Positions 52,270-61,350 of a stretch of 64,000 nucleotides of DNA are shown here, piece after piece. Within the stretch, counting starts at the first letter, position 1, and each line of letters starts with the position of its first letter. Source of the DNA: Calothrix sp. HK-06 (GTDB taxonomy: Bacteria; Cyanobacteriota; Cyanobacteriia; Cyanobacteriales; Nostocaceae); contig NZ_MRCD01000026.1 in the NCBI RefSeq assembly GCF_001904745.1, positions 1 through 64,000 on the forward strand, written 5' to 3'. Below the pieces are notes generated by a model, which saw nothing but the letters and a program-made list of their open reading frames with translations, did not search any database and was not told the DNA's origin. A program made the position numbers and the translations under genes.

Positions 52270-52345
52270 TCTCTTCCTTTGCGAACTTTGCGTCCTTTGC
52301 GGTTCGTTTATCTTCTCCTCTGTGCCCTCTGTGTCTCTGTGGTAA
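52270..52345. repeat. Dispersed CTTTGCG/CTCTGTG repeat
   Basis: CCTTTGCGAACTTTGCGTCC and CTCTGTGCCCTCTGTGTCTC are followed by a GGATGCCTGTTCC segment. The same phrases occur around 33195-33300, 19910-20000 and 44575. Confidence 0.6.
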
Positions 52346-52400
52346 AAAATATATTTAATTCACAGTTCGGGATGCCTGTTCCACAATATGTGGAAAAATA

Positions 52401-53411
52401 TTATATTTTTTGAAGTGGTGATAGAGCTAAGGTTTTTGTTGTATCAGTAAGGAGAAAACGCTCGCATAGGTCAAACAATTCGACCTTAGTTTGTGCTTGT
52501 CGCATCAGTCGCAAAAAATGACCTTCAGCATCAACTAACAAACCAACATAATTAAGAAACATTTTAATATAACCAATACGCGCGCGCATAGGAAAATTTT
52601 CTCCAGCAGGCGCCTGCCACAAACGATTAATATAGTTATACACTTCTACCAAAGGAACAGGTGTAATTGCCTCTCCTCGTAAAGCTTGACGAATTTGGCT
52701 AAAAATCCAAGGATTACCTATTGCCCAGCGTCCCACCATTACACCTGCTGCACCAGTTTTATCAAGCACTTCAAGGGCAGTCGTTGCAGAATAGATATTA
52801 CCATTAGCAAGCACAGGACAATTAACATGCCTAACCGCTTCGGCAATTAAGTCATATTTCACAGTTCCGTGATACATCTCTTTTACCGTGCGACCATGCA
52901 AACTCAATAAATCAATGCTGTGATAATTTATTAAATCTAAAATGTCGTAAAAGGTATCTGTATTTTCAAAGCCTACGCGCATCTTAACAGTTAAAGGTTT
53001 ATCATTTACTGCCTGTCGCAGTTCTCTCAATATCCGATTCACTTTTTCTGGTTCTCGTAGTAACCCACCCCCTACATTTTTACGATAAATTCTAGGCGCC
53101 GGACAACCCATATTCAAATCAACACCTGCAATGTTATACTCGCAAAGTTTCTTTGCTGTTCTTACTAAGTCTGGAATGCTTTCGCCAATCATTTGTGCAA
53201 AAACAGGGCGCCCTGTATCATTTTCTGTAATGGATGCCAAAATGTCACGATTGAGCCGCGAGGTTTCATTCACACGGAAATATTCGGTAAAAAAGTAGTC
53301 AGGACTGCCGTATTGGGCAATGACCTTCATAAACCAGAGGTTTGTCACATCCTGCATGGGCGCCAGAGCGGTAAGGGGTAGGTCTTTGTATAATGATTGA
53401 GGCAGTGACAT
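52401..53411 (-). CDS. dus: tRNA-dihydrouridine synthase
   Basis: 336 aa FMN TIM-barrel. LAPMQDVTN (FMN region), GVDLNMGCPAPRIYRKNVGGGLL with catalytic Cys, VKMRVGF, LSLHGRTVKEMYHG, and PVLANGNIYS/GVMVGRWAIGNPW phosphate-binding loops. It reduces specific uridines in the tRNA D-loop. The Dus subtype is not resolved. Four bases separate it from the upstream kinase gene, so they are probably co-transcribed. Confidence 0.93.
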   Translation of the reverse strand: MSLPQSLYKDLPLTALAPMQDVTNLWFMKVIAQYGSPDYFFTEYFRVNETSRLNRDILASITENDTGRPVFAQMIGESIPDLVRTAKKLCEYNIAGVDLNMGCPAPRIYRKNVGGGLLREPEKVNRILRELRQAVNDKPLTVKMRVGFENTDTFYDILDLINYHSIDLLSLHGRTVKEMYHGTVKYDLIAEAVRHVNCPVLANGNIYSATTALEVLDKTGAAGVMVGRWAIGNPWIFSQIRQALRGEAITPVPLVEVYNYINRLWQAPAGENFPMRARIGYIKMFLNYVGLLVDAEGHFLRLMRQAQTKVELFDLCERFLLTDTTKTLALSPLQKI

Positions 53412-53415
53412 ACAA

Positions 53416-55641
53416 CTATAATTTATTTAAATCTTCTAATACTTCAGATGCAGATTGATATCGTTCGTTGAAGTGATAGCAAACCATTTTATCTAATATA
53501 CTGCCTAGCTTGTCGCTGAGTGTAACCAGATGGCGCCACTCTACATTTCCAGTATCGGGATTAATATCCAAAGAAGAAGGTGGTACACCTGTTAAAGCTT
53601 GAATACCAATCATTCCCAAAGCGTAAATATCGCTGCTCAAACGGGGATGTCCTGCTAGTTGTTCCGGTGCCGCATATCCACGAGTGCCAATTGCTACAGT
53701 AGCTAACTCAGTCTCATTACTAGGTGGCTGCATTTTCTTAACGGCGCCAAAGTCTATTAGCACTAAGTTATTATCTTGAGAGTTGCGAATAATATTGTCG
53801 GGTTTTATATCACGATGAATAACTCGGTGTTCGTGAACAAATTTCAGAACTTGTAAGACGCTTTTGAGCATTTCAATTACATATTCTTCGTCTTTAATAT
53901 CGCGTGCTGATAATTCTTTACTAAGCGTTTGCCCTCTTACATACTCTTCTACTAAGTAAAATTCGTTGTTTTCTTCAAAATATGCGAGTAGGTCTGGAAT
54001 TTGTATATGTTTACCTAATATCAATAAAATCTCTGCTTCTGCATCGAACAACCGACGTGCGACTTCCATAAAACGAGCATCGCGACGTGCAGGCATTAAT
54101 TGTTTAACTACACAACTTGGCTCACCTGGACGCTGAGTATCTTTAGCTACATAAGTAGAACCAAAACCACCAGACCCAAGCACGCGCGTAATTTGATATC
54201 TTCCACTTAATAAATAATCACCTGTGTTGCGTTGAGGTGGAGTATCTATAAAGTCCCCACGCAGTTGTGTATCAGGAAGACGAGTTGGTTCTTTGAGTAA
54301 TGCACTCAGTTGAGCTATTGCTTCTTGTTGTTTTTCAACTTGAATAATAATTATTCTTGTTTCTATTTCGGTACGATAAGCTAAATATGCCACTGTCCCG
54401 ATACCTGTCATTAATAATGCAATTGCGGGTGGTACTACTGGTACCCATCCTGCCTGTAAAAATAAGAAATAGCATATCCCTAACAAGGCGCCTAAACTAG
54501 TCCCACCTACGATTAAAAACATTAACGGGTTACGGAAACGCCAACCTACTGCCCCTCCTACAAGTGCCCAAAGCCACACCCAGCCAATTTCCGCAAAATC
54601 TGTAAAGTACCAAATCAACGGTTTATTATCGAGTACTGTACCTAGAATATTGCTTACTGTCTGTGCTTGAATAAACACAGGTTGTGTACCAAGTGGCTGT
54701 TTTGATAAGGCGCCGTATGGTGTTGAAACTCCTCTATCAATACTTGTGGCAATGTTACCAATAATAACTAACTTATCTTTTACTAAATCTGGATTAACTT
54801 GATTGTTAAGAACTTCTGTCAGGGTTACTTGTCGCGCCAAATAATCAGGGTGACGATAGTTAAGCAAGATTTGATAACCGCGTGAGTCCCAATTTTCGTA
54901 ACTCCCGGGTTTGCCTTTTAAGCTGGGTATAATCTTGTTACCTACAACCCAATTGCCATCTTTGTTGAACTTGGAATGAATATTTTGTTTATCTAAGTAA
55001 GCTATTGAGACTGATGCTGCAAATGAATAGTCAGCTTTGCACTTAAGATCACGTGCCGCATTCACGAATAGTAAAGCACGACGAACTGTACGGTCGTTTT
55101 CGTCAGGTATCAGGTCATTAAAACTGATATTGTCTGGGGAAAAATCTAATGGTGGGGCTATCTCAGAGCTTTTATGACTACTTAACTTACAGGCGACTAT
55201 TAGTTTACTTTTATCTTTAAGTCCGGCGCCTATACCCAAGTCATTAGAACGATAAATATTTAAACCAATTACACGCGCTTGATAAGACTCTAAGATAGTA
55301 AACAGCTTGTTAAGCGTTGGAACTGGTAACGGATATCCAAAGTTTTGTTTATCTGGTTCGTCTACTGTCACTATTAGCAAACGATTATCAATCTTATTCA
55401 CTGGACGTGAGCGCAACATTTGGTCATATGCCGATATTTCTAACGGTTGCAACCAAGTTAAATGACGGGCGCCTGTTATTAAAGCTGTAACTCCTACACT
55501 TGTAGCAATTACCACTACTAACTTACTGATAGGGTTACTGCCCTGCGCGGCTAAATTTTTCGGCTTCGAGTCAACCGTAATAGCACTATGCTTATCTTTA
55601 ACAAGCGTTGCACGGATTTTTCTAAAAAGTGCATTCATCAC
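53416..55641 (-). CDS. CHASE2-domain serine/threonine protein kinase
   Basis: 741 aa (second Met equally possible). An N-terminal membrane segment (~40-58), CHASE2 sensor (~65-330: WLQPLEISAYDQMLRSRPVNK, VTVDEPDKQNFGYPLP), three more helices (~345-425), then a kinase domain (~475-741): GSGGFGSTYVAKD (P-loop), VVKQL Lys, HRDIKPDNII with catalytic Asp, DFGAVKKM, GTRGYAAPEQL. The extracytoplasmic CHASE2 domain senses an unknown signal and the cytoplasmic Hanks-type kinase responds. This fusion is characteristic of cyanobacteria. Confidence 0.93.
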   Translation of the reverse strand: MMNALFRKIRATLVKDKHSAITVDSKPKNLAAQGSNPISKLVVVIATSVGVTALITGARHLTWLQPLEISAYDQMLRSRPVNKIDNRLLIVTVDEPDKQNFGYPLPVPTLNKLFTILESYQARVIGLNIYRSNDLGIGAGLKDKSKLIVACKLSSHKSSEIAPPLDFSPDNISFNDLIPDENDRTVRRALLFVNAARDLKCKADYSFAASVSIAYLDKQNIHSKFNKDGNWVVGNKIIPSLKGKPGSYENWDSRGYQILLNYRHPDYLARQVTLTEVLNNQVNPDLVKDKLVIIGNIATSIDRGVSTPYGALSKQPLGTQPVFIQAQTVSNILGTVLDNKPLIWYFTDFAEIGWVWLWALVGGAVGWRFRNPLMFLIVGGTSLGALLGICYFLFLQAGWVPVVPPAIALLMTGIGTVAYLAYRTEIETRIIIIQVEKQQEAIAQLSALLKEPTRLPDTQLRGDFIDTPPQRNTGDYLLSGRYQITRVLGSGGFGSTYVAKDTQRPGEPSCVVKQLMPARRDARFMEVARRLFDAEAEILLILGKHIQIPDLLAYFEENNEFYLVEEYVRGQTLSKELSARDIKDEEYVIEMLKSVLQVLKFVHEHRVIHRDIKPDNIIRNSQDNNLVLIDFGAVKKMQPPSNETELATVAIGTRGYAAPEQLAGHPRLSSDIYALGMIGIQALTGVPPSSLDINPDTGNVEWRHLVTLSDKLGSILDKMVCYHFNERYQSASEVLEDLNKL

Positions 55642-55757
55642 GGCGTTGCAATACGTTCCTAAAAGTGGTAGATGTTGCAGACTGGGCAGTTGCAGTTACA
55701 TAGCCCTAGATATTTAATGTAGCAATTTATTTGCTGTATTGGAATAATTCTACGCGA

Positions 55758-55824
55758 AAGAAACCGGGTTTCTATGCTAAATCGTCATCTTTATCACAGA
55801 TTTCAATAAAGAAACCCGGTTTCT
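55758..55824. repeat. REPIN-like doublet, copy 8
   Basis: AAGAAACCGGGTTTCT (55758-55773) and AAGAAACCCGGTTTCT (55809-55824), centres G/C. The spacer AAATCGTCATCTTTATCACA is close to that of the 8055 copy, same orientation. Confidence 0.85.
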
Positions 55825-55906
55825 AGAATTTTATTTATTCCTTTAGTTAGTGGTTTAATATACCCAAACATATAAACTTCATAGAATATATTAATAAAAT
55901 GTTAAT

Positions 55907-56689
55907 ATGGAACAAACTTTAAGATGGGCTATATCTAGACCTTGGCTGCAACCTTTTTGGGAAAAAACATTAAAGCTTTGCCATGCTGGCATGAACGTTG
56001 GAGGTGGGTATGCAATCAAAAACAGTGGTGAAAAGCAGGCTATACACTGGTATTTTACAAAAGTTAATATTAAAGATAATTATTGCGTGTTTGATGTTGG
56101 CGCCAATGAGGGACAATTTACAAACGATGTCATAGAAATACTTGGCAATAAAGGTCAAATATACTGTTTTGAGCCGCAAACTAAATGTTATGATATTTTA
56201 GTAAATCAATTTTCACATCAAAAGAATGTTTCGATTTCAAGTTTTGCTTTAAGTAAAGAAAATACAACAGGCAAGATTTACTTTTCGAGTGAAGGTGAGG
56301 CAATAGCATCTTTAACACCAAATATTTTGATTCAAAATGCTGGTGATGTGCAGCAAACTGAAATTGCGGTTAAAACGCTTGATTCATTCTGCGCTGATAA
56401 AGGTATTTCAGAAATAGACTTATTAAAAATTGACGTAGAGGGACATGAAATAGATGTGCTTTTGGGTAGCGAGAGAATGCTTGCTACTGGCACCGTCAAA
56501 TGTATACAATTTGAATTTGGTCAAACATGTTTATCTACAAGAATATTCATGCTTGACTTTTTTGAGTTATTAGGTGATAAATATGACTTTTATCGTGTAT
56601 TAAGAAATGGAGTGTATAAAATCAAAAATTATCACTACGGTTTAGAAATTTTCAAAATTACCAATTTTTTAGCAATCCAGAAACCTTAG
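55907..56689 (+). CDS. FkbM family methyltransferase
   Basis: 260 aa. AdoMet fold: VFDVGANEGQFTNDVIEILG (motif I, about 65-84), IYCFEPQTKCYDIL, and the FkbM signature DLLKIDVEGHEIDVLLGSERML. An N-terminal ~60-residue helical extension precedes it. It O-methylates an unknown glycan or lipid-linked acceptor. The stop codon TAG (56687-56689) is supplied by a REPIN-like palindrome, so the C-terminus may be slightly altered. Confidence 0.88.
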   Translation: MEQTLRWAISRPWLQPFWEKTLKLCHAGMNVGGGYAIKNSGEKQAIHWYFTKVNIKDNYCVFDVGANEGQFTNDVIEILGNKGQIYCFEPQTKCYDILVNQFSHQKNVSISSFALSKENTTGKIYFSSEGEAIASLTPNILIQNAGDVQQTEIAVKTLDSFCADKGISEIDLLKIDVEGHEIDVLLGSERMLATGTVKCIQFEFGQTCLSTRIFMLDFFELLGDKYDFYRVLRNGVYKIKNYHYGLEIFKITNFLAIQKP

Positions 56690-56703
56690 AAACCTGGTTT
56701 CTT
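56688..56703. repeat. Single REPIN-like palindrome
   Basis: AGAAACCTGGTTTCTT without a partner; it overlaps the methyltransferase stop codon. Confidence 0.75.
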
Positions 56704-56772
56704 TGTGATTAAAGAGGTAACTCAATTATAAACTCGGTACCTTCGGTAGTAGCTGTTAATTAACAATATTTC

Positions 56773-56892
56773 TTGCTCTTGTGGGGTGGCCATCTTGCCC
56801 GCCCTTCTATATATCTTTGCCTGACTATATGTAAGGGGGCGGGTTTAGATGGATTTTGGGTTTTGTTGTGTGTTATGGGTTAACCCGCCCCT
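56773..56892. repeat. Two dispersed hairpin repeats
   Basis: CTTGTGGGGTGGCCATCTTG with CCCGCCC at about 56775-56803, and GGGGGCGGGTTTA.../TAACCCGCCCCTAC at about 56836-56892. The second runs into the 3' end of the outer-membrane protein gene. Confidence 0.65.
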
Positions 56893-57568
56893 ACGGTATC
56901 AACATCCATTCTAATATTATGCCGATGCGACTGTCTTTGTTTCGGCGCCCGTTTTGTTGTTCTATGTCTGTGGATATTCTCAGTTTGCGTGTGATTGCGT
57001 AACCTACTGATAATTTTGTTAATCCTATTTCTTCGTTTGATGCTGGCGCCACCCAAGTTTGTGTTAAGGATATATCTCCACCACCGGAACGGGATAGTAC
57101 TAGTAATAGTTTGGCGCCAACAGAAACGCCGTTGGTAGAATAGTTTTCTCCGGATATGTGACGATAACCTAAAACTGGCGCCACGTTTATATAATTGCCT
57201 AATGGACGTAGGTAGTAGTTTATTTCTCCACCATAGTTGGTGTGTTTACCGTTGAATGTTGTGTAGTATTCGCCGCTAATTGTTAATCTGGTTTTGTCTA
57301 CGACAATATCTTCGGCGCCTATTTTTATTCCTCCCCCATTTGTTGGAAAATAACCAAAACGTAATCGTGAACGAAAACTAGGGTCGTTTCTAATTTCTTC
57401 TAATACGTTAGGTAGTTGACGGCGCCATCTTTGTAAAACTGGACTATCTTTAATAATTTCTGGACTCAAATCTAAATCTTGGGCATTTGTTGAAGGCGTT
57501 TGGGCTAAGGCTGGTTTTCCACTTATATATAAGCATAGAAAAACTAATACGGTTACATACTTATTCAT
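56891..57568 (-). CDS. Outer-membrane beta-barrel protein, unknown function
   Basis: 225 aa. Signal peptide MNKYVTVLVFLCLYISGKPALAQ. The mature part alternates polar and hydrophobic residues in strands (LTISGEYYTTFN, GEINYYLRPLG, VAPVLGYRHISGE, LSVGYAITRKLRISTDIEQ), and the last strand GIILEWMLIP ends the barrel. No named family recognised. Six GGCGCC sites fall inside or just after this short gene. Confidence 0.7.
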   Translation of the reverse strand: MNKYVTVLVFLCLYISGKPALAQTPSTNAQDLDLSPEIIKDSPVLQRWRRQLPNVLEEIRNDPSFRSRLRFGYFPTNGGGIKIGAEDIVVDKTRLTISGEYYTTFNGKHTNYGGEINYYLRPLGNYINVAPVLGYRHISGENYSTNGVSVGAKLLLVLSRSGGGDISLTQTWVAPASNEEIGLTKLSVGYAITRKLRISTDIEQQNGRRNKDSRIGIILEWMLIP

Positions 57569-57655
57569 TGTCTATTTATATACAAACAAATATACATAAA
57601 AAAAGTGGCATCGCAAACGCGGCGCCACTCTAACTTATAGCAAATTGAGGATGTT

Positions 57656-58732
57656 CTAGCGGACTACACCATGATTTGATGCAGCGTCTATTGGTTTAAT
57701 TAGATACAATCTGAGAATTTGCCAAGCGCTGGAGACGTAGTAAGGCAATTTTTGGATGAATTGCAATGGCTTAGGAGTGCTAGAATTAGCTATTTCTCCC
57801 AATTTTTCATTGTTTTTGACGCAAACTTCTAACCGCTTGTAAAAGTCAGGATGGTCTGTATTCAACATTACGGGGAATACACGTCCTGCGGTTTTGTTGG
57901 TCTTGTCGATGACCTCGTACTCAAACTCACGAGTGTTTAAACCGAGTGCTTCGTAAAAACCACTGCGCTGAATATCATTAAGATACATCGTCGCAAATAC
58001 CGACAGTAAAAAGAAGCGACACCATAAACGCGCTCTCCAGTCATTGAGGGTTTGAGGTTGCGCGCGCATTACTGCATCAAAGAAGTCACCGTGACGGTTT
58101 TCGTCTTGGCACCAGTTTTCAAACCAACGGAAAATTGGATAAATCTGATGGTTTGGATTCGCTTCGAGGTTACGGTAAATTGTGATGTAGCGCCAGTAGC
58201 CTATCTTTTCTGATAGATAAGTAGCGTAGAAGATAAATTTGGGTTTAAAGAATGTATAACTGCGGCTTTTTGTCAAGAAACCCAAATCGAGCGACAAGTT
58301 GAAGTCAGATAGCGCTTTATTCAAAAAGCCAGCGTGACGTGCTTCATCGCGCGACATCAAATTAAACCCTTCAGCGAGTAAAGGATTTTTATCTTTTAAA
58401 CGACGACCGAGTTCTTTGTAAAGCAAAAAGCCAGAGAACTCAGCAGTACAAGAACGCTCTAAAAATTCAACGAACAACTTACGAGTTTCTCCATCAATGT
58501 GATCCCAGGATTGTTCAAATTGGGCATCCCGAACAAAGTGATGGCGGTTATAATCGGCGCGAAACTCTTGCACAATAGCTCGTAGCTCATCTTCGTTGAC
58601 CGAAAGATCCATACGAGCCATTTCATCAAAGTCGGTGGTATAAAACCGGGGAGTCAGCAGAGTTTCCTTCGCTGGAACCTTAGTCCCCGCACGCATTTCT
58701 TCAATACCTGGTTTTTTGAGGGAATCTACCAT
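57656..58732 (-). CDS. acsF: Magnesium-protoporphyrin IX monomethyl ester (oxidative) cyclase
   Basis: 358 aa diiron enzyme that forms ring E of chlorophyll with O2. Iron-binding boxes: [30 protein letters not shown] (ExxH) and [19 protein letters not shown] (ExxH). N-terminal [16 protein letters not shown] is diagnostic. Length is normal. It acts at the thylakoid or plasma membrane with Ycf54. Not in an operon here. Confidence 0.97.
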   Translation of the reverse strand: MVDSLKKPGIEEMRAGTKVPAKETLLTPRFYTTDFDEMARMDLSVNEDELRAIVQEFRADYNRHHFVRDAQFEQSWDHIDGETRKLFVEFLERSCTAEFSGFLLYKELGRRLKDKNPLLAEGFNLMSRDEARHAGFLNKALSDFNLSLDLGFLTKSRSYTFFKPKFIFYATYLSEKIGYWRYITIYRNLEANPNHQIYPIFRWFENWCQDENRHGDFFDAVMRAQPQTLNDWRARLWCRFFLLSVFATMYLNDIQRSGFYEALGLNTREFEYEVIDKTNKTAGRVFPVMLNTDHPDFYKRLEVCVKNNEKLGEIANSSTPKPLQFIQKLPYYVSSAWQILRLYLIKPIDAASNHGVVR

Positions 58733-59100
58733 GTTTAAAATTGCTCTTGCCTTTAGTGGTATCTTTTAAGCTTCCTGGCAACGCCAAAAGCGTGATTTAC
58801 AAGTATAAAACTAAGTCTACCAAGCCTTGGGTGCAAACCAGCAGGGTCAAAACGTTAAGAGTTGCAACAAAACTTCTTTTTACTTTAGGAATCGTGCGTT
58901 TATCCTCAAAAATCACCCGGTTGGGTGAATCGCATGGGTGAAGTTGAGTTGCGGTATTTCAACTCATCATTATATAAAGAGGCGCCGTCTAGAAACCGGG
59001 TTTCTTATCGATAACTTGTAATAACATGAAGATTTGGCTTAGAAACCCGGTTTCTTCAATATATTAAAAAATTAAATCGTAACGATATAGGTAAATCAAT
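58733..59100. other. Intergenic, acsF upstream region
   Basis: Contains the acsF promoter region, one GGCGCC and a REPIN-like doublet. A 66-codon open frame at 58741-58941 has no gene-like features. No gene seen. Confidence 0.45.
58991..59056. repeat. REPIN-like doublet, copy 9
   Basis: AGAAACCGGGTTTCTT (58991-59006) and AGAAACCCGGTTTCTT (59041-59056), centres G/C. The spacer TTGTAATAACATGAAGATTT matches the inverted-orientation subtype of the copy at 8639. Confidence 0.85.
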
Positions 59101-59604
59101 ATGAACGCAGAAACTATACAGGAAAAATCCAAAGACCGCTTATTTATGTCCTACGTTTTTGCCGCAGGAATGTTATTAGGTTTTGGTGGACTACACCGAC
59201 TCTATAACGGCAAAATAGGTAGTGGTATTTTGTGGTTAATTACTGGAGGATTATTTGGAGTAGGGCAAGTAGTTGATTTGTTCTTAATGCCAGATATGGT
59301 AGCAGAGCGTGAAATGCAAATGCGTCTCAAAGCAGGTTTATCTCCTTATGGAGTACCAATGAATCAGTCGGTTGTAGCATCCCAAGTTTACCAAGTACCT
59401 CAACAACAACTAATGGTAAAACTTATTGATGCAGCAGAGAAGAATGGAGGTAAAGTTAACGTTACCCAAGCAGTAAAAGCTACCGGACTAGGATTTGCAG
59501 AAATTGAAGCAGTGTTAAAAGAAATGCTTAAATCTGGCTATGTGAGAGTTGATAACGACCATTATACAGGCACCGTTACCTACCATTTTCATGAAATCGC
59601 ATAA
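59101..59604 (+). CDS. TM2-domain protein with winged-helix-like C-terminus
   Basis: 167 aa. TM2 domain at ~17-68: SYVFAAGMLLGFGGLHRLYNGKIGSGILWLITGGLFGVGQVVDLFLMP (two helices with the GLHRxYxGK turn). The C-terminal part (~105-165) LMVKLIDAAEKNGGKVNVTQAVKATGLGFAEIEAVLKEMLKSGYVRV has helix-turn-helix character. Possibly a membrane-tethered regulator; unproven. Confidence 0.82.
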   Translation: MNAETIQEKSKDRLFMSYVFAAGMLLGFGGLHRLYNGKIGSGILWLITGGLFGVGQVVDLFLMPDMVAEREMQMRLKAGLSPYGVPMNQSVVASQVYQVPQQQLMVKLIDAAEKNGGKVNVTQAVKATGLGFAEIEAVLKEMLKSGYVRVDNDHYTGTVTYHFHEIA

Positions 59605-59608
59605 TTTA

Positions 59609-59678
59609 GTTATGAGTTAGAAGTTATGAGTTAGAAGTTAAAAGACACTCATAGCTCATAACTCTTAACTCCTAACTT
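59609..59678. repeat. GAGTTAGAAGTT / AACTCTTAACTC inverted repeat
   Basis: TTATGAGTTAGAAGTTATGA on the left pairs with CTCATAACTCTTAACTCCTA on the right. A dispersed repeat type placed between two convergent genes, able to end both. Confidence 0.7.
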
Positions 59679-59684
59679 TTATAT

Positions 59685-60263
59685 TTAATTTCTACCTAAC
59701 CACTTTTGCCCGTTTAAACGGTAAACCAATCTTGATACCAACATATCAAGAGTGACTTTGCGCTCATCGATTAAAAATGATTCAAGTGTACTCGGCGCCT
59801 TACCTTCGTTACAAGAAAAAGCCTTTTTACCTTGAATATTTTCTTCAGGGAAATATAAATTGAACTGACGATAACCATTTTGCCAGCTACCAGTAACTTG
59901 CCAGCACTCACCTAACTGTATACCCTTGAGCGGAATTGGTTGCTTGGCAAATTTGAGTGATAAATCACGTACTCCCTCGGTTGCAATAGCTTTTTGTAAC
60001 GCAGGAACATAATCTTGTTCCATAAATTCCAAAAATGGCTTATCTTCAACTGCCGGAGCTTTTTCCTTTTTAGCAGCAGGTTTTTTCTCGGACGCTGGAG
60101 CTTCAGCAGCTTTTTTAGCAGCAGGAGGTTTTGCTGCGTTTGGGTTATCTCCACTTACAGCTTCAGGGTCGGGAGCATTCGCTGTAGGGATATTAGTCGT
60201 TTCGGGTGAGTCACGACCAGGAACCTTGTCCTCTGGTTGGTTTTGATTATTTTCTTCTGCCAT
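59685..60263 (-). CDS. DUF2996 domain protein
   Basis: 192 aa. The first ~75 residues are Pro/Ala/Lys-rich and disordered (AAKKAAEAPASEKKPAAKKE). The C-terminal ~115 residues are the DUF2996 domain (FLEFMEQDYVPALQKAI, ECWQVTGSWQNGYRQFNLYF, LDMLVSRLVYRLNGQKWLGRN), found across cyanobacteria. Function unknown. Confidence 0.85.
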   Translation of the reverse strand: MAEENNQNQPEDKVPGRDSPETTNIPTANAPDPEAVSGDNPNAAKPPAAKKAAEAPASEKKPAAKKEKAPAVEDKPFLEFMEQDYVPALQKAIATEGVRDLSLKFAKQPIPLKGIQLGECWQVTGSWQNGYRQFNLYFPEENIQGKKAFSCNEGKAPSTLESFLIDERKVTLDMLVSRLVYRLNGQKWLGRN

Positions 60264-60423
60264 AGCTCGCAGTTAATCCTTATATATATAGAAGATTCGA
60301 GCAATTCTCTTACGAAGACAAGAGCTAGCTCACCTTGAAGTCATCATCCCTATTTTGACATAGCACAGCGAAACCGATTGATTACAATCAACAACGGGAT
60401 TGATTTAAATCTATCGATGATAA

Positions 60424-60971
60424 TTAAGCGACCTTAAACAGTTCTGTTATGGAAATTTTGATATCCGGGAACATTGAAGGTGATATATCCCCACTGTTAA
60501 ATTCTTGCCGTGAAAGGTAGTTTGACCCTAGAGGATTGCGAAATACAATCAATAGCGAGTTAACTAAATCTAAAACCCAGTACTCAGGAATACCTGCTTC
60601 CGCATAAGCAGACTTTTTTTTATCTAAGTCTTTAGCTAAGGTCGATTGTGATACTTCCACCAATAGAAATACTTCTTCCGGACTCGGATGGCGTAAACGA
60701 TAGTCTGACCAAGTTCCCCGCACTAATGCTATATCAGGTTCTGGTTCAGAATTATCAGCAAGTGTAATTGGACGTGCTTCCCTAACCAGCGCACGGTTAT
60801 TCAAACATCCACGAAAAAAATCAGACAAACTTCCACCGTAGTATGTGGTGGTCTCTCTGGCGCCATTTCATGAATTTCCCCTGCTAAAAGTTCTACGTGA
60901 CGGTCTTTAAAAATACCCGCCTCAATCATCATATGGTAGTCATTAACCGTCCATTTAACTAAAGTATCCAT
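60424..60971 (-). pseudogene. Uma2 family endonuclease, frameshifted
   Basis: The N-terminus from ATG 60971 reads MDTLVKWTVNDYHMMIEAGIF...VELLAGEIHEMAPERPPH; at about 60840-60855 the frame shifts and continues YYGGSLSDFFRGCLNNRALVREARPITLADNSEPEPDIALVRG. The PD-(D/E)XK core (EPEPDIALV, EVFLLVEVSQSTLAKDLDKK, YAEAGIPEYWVLD) is intact in the second part. A one-base change separates the two; probably inactive. Confidence 0.8.
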
Positions 60972-61098
60972 TGGTTGTGTAAAACAGCGATTAAATACCT
61001 GTTTTTATATTATTGCTTACCTACAACTGAAATGGGGTATACTTGTATCCAGGATAAATGTATTTAAATAAAAGCGTATAATAAGCCAAGAAACAGCC

Positions 61099-61338
61099 AT
61101 GAATGCTTACAAAAAACTTATCACTATAGAAGACCCAAAAAACTTAGTTTTATCAGGTTTACCTTTTCAACCAGGACAACGAGTAGAAATAACTATTTCG
61201 GCAGAGGATAATTCCAGAACCGAAATTAGTCAAAAATTCAGAAATTTATTTGATAAAACGCAAGAAATTCCGGGAGTACAAGAAATTACAGAAGAAGAAA
61301 TTGCGGCAGAAATTGAGGCTTACCGTCGCGGCGAATAA
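61099..61338 (+). CDS. Small protein paired with Mrr-like nuclease (antitoxin-like)
   Basis: 79 aa. The N-terminal half, KKLITIEDPKNLVLSGLPFQPGQRVEITISAE, is like cyanobacterial AbrB/Phd-type small proteins that accompany toxins; the C-terminal half is acidic helix (ITEEEIAAEIEAYRRGE). It ends 12 bases before the nuclease GTG, so they form one operon. Confidence 0.65.
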   Translation: MNAYKKLITIEDPKNLVLSGLPFQPGQRVEITISAEDNSRTEISQKFRNLFDKTQEIPGVQEITEEEIAAEIEAYRRGE

Positions 61339-61350
61339 AAAGGTAAATCT

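Noticed and set aside
58741-58941. 66-codon frame between acsF and the TM2 gene
   Set aside because: Very basic, no ribosome site or family, located in the acsF promoter region.
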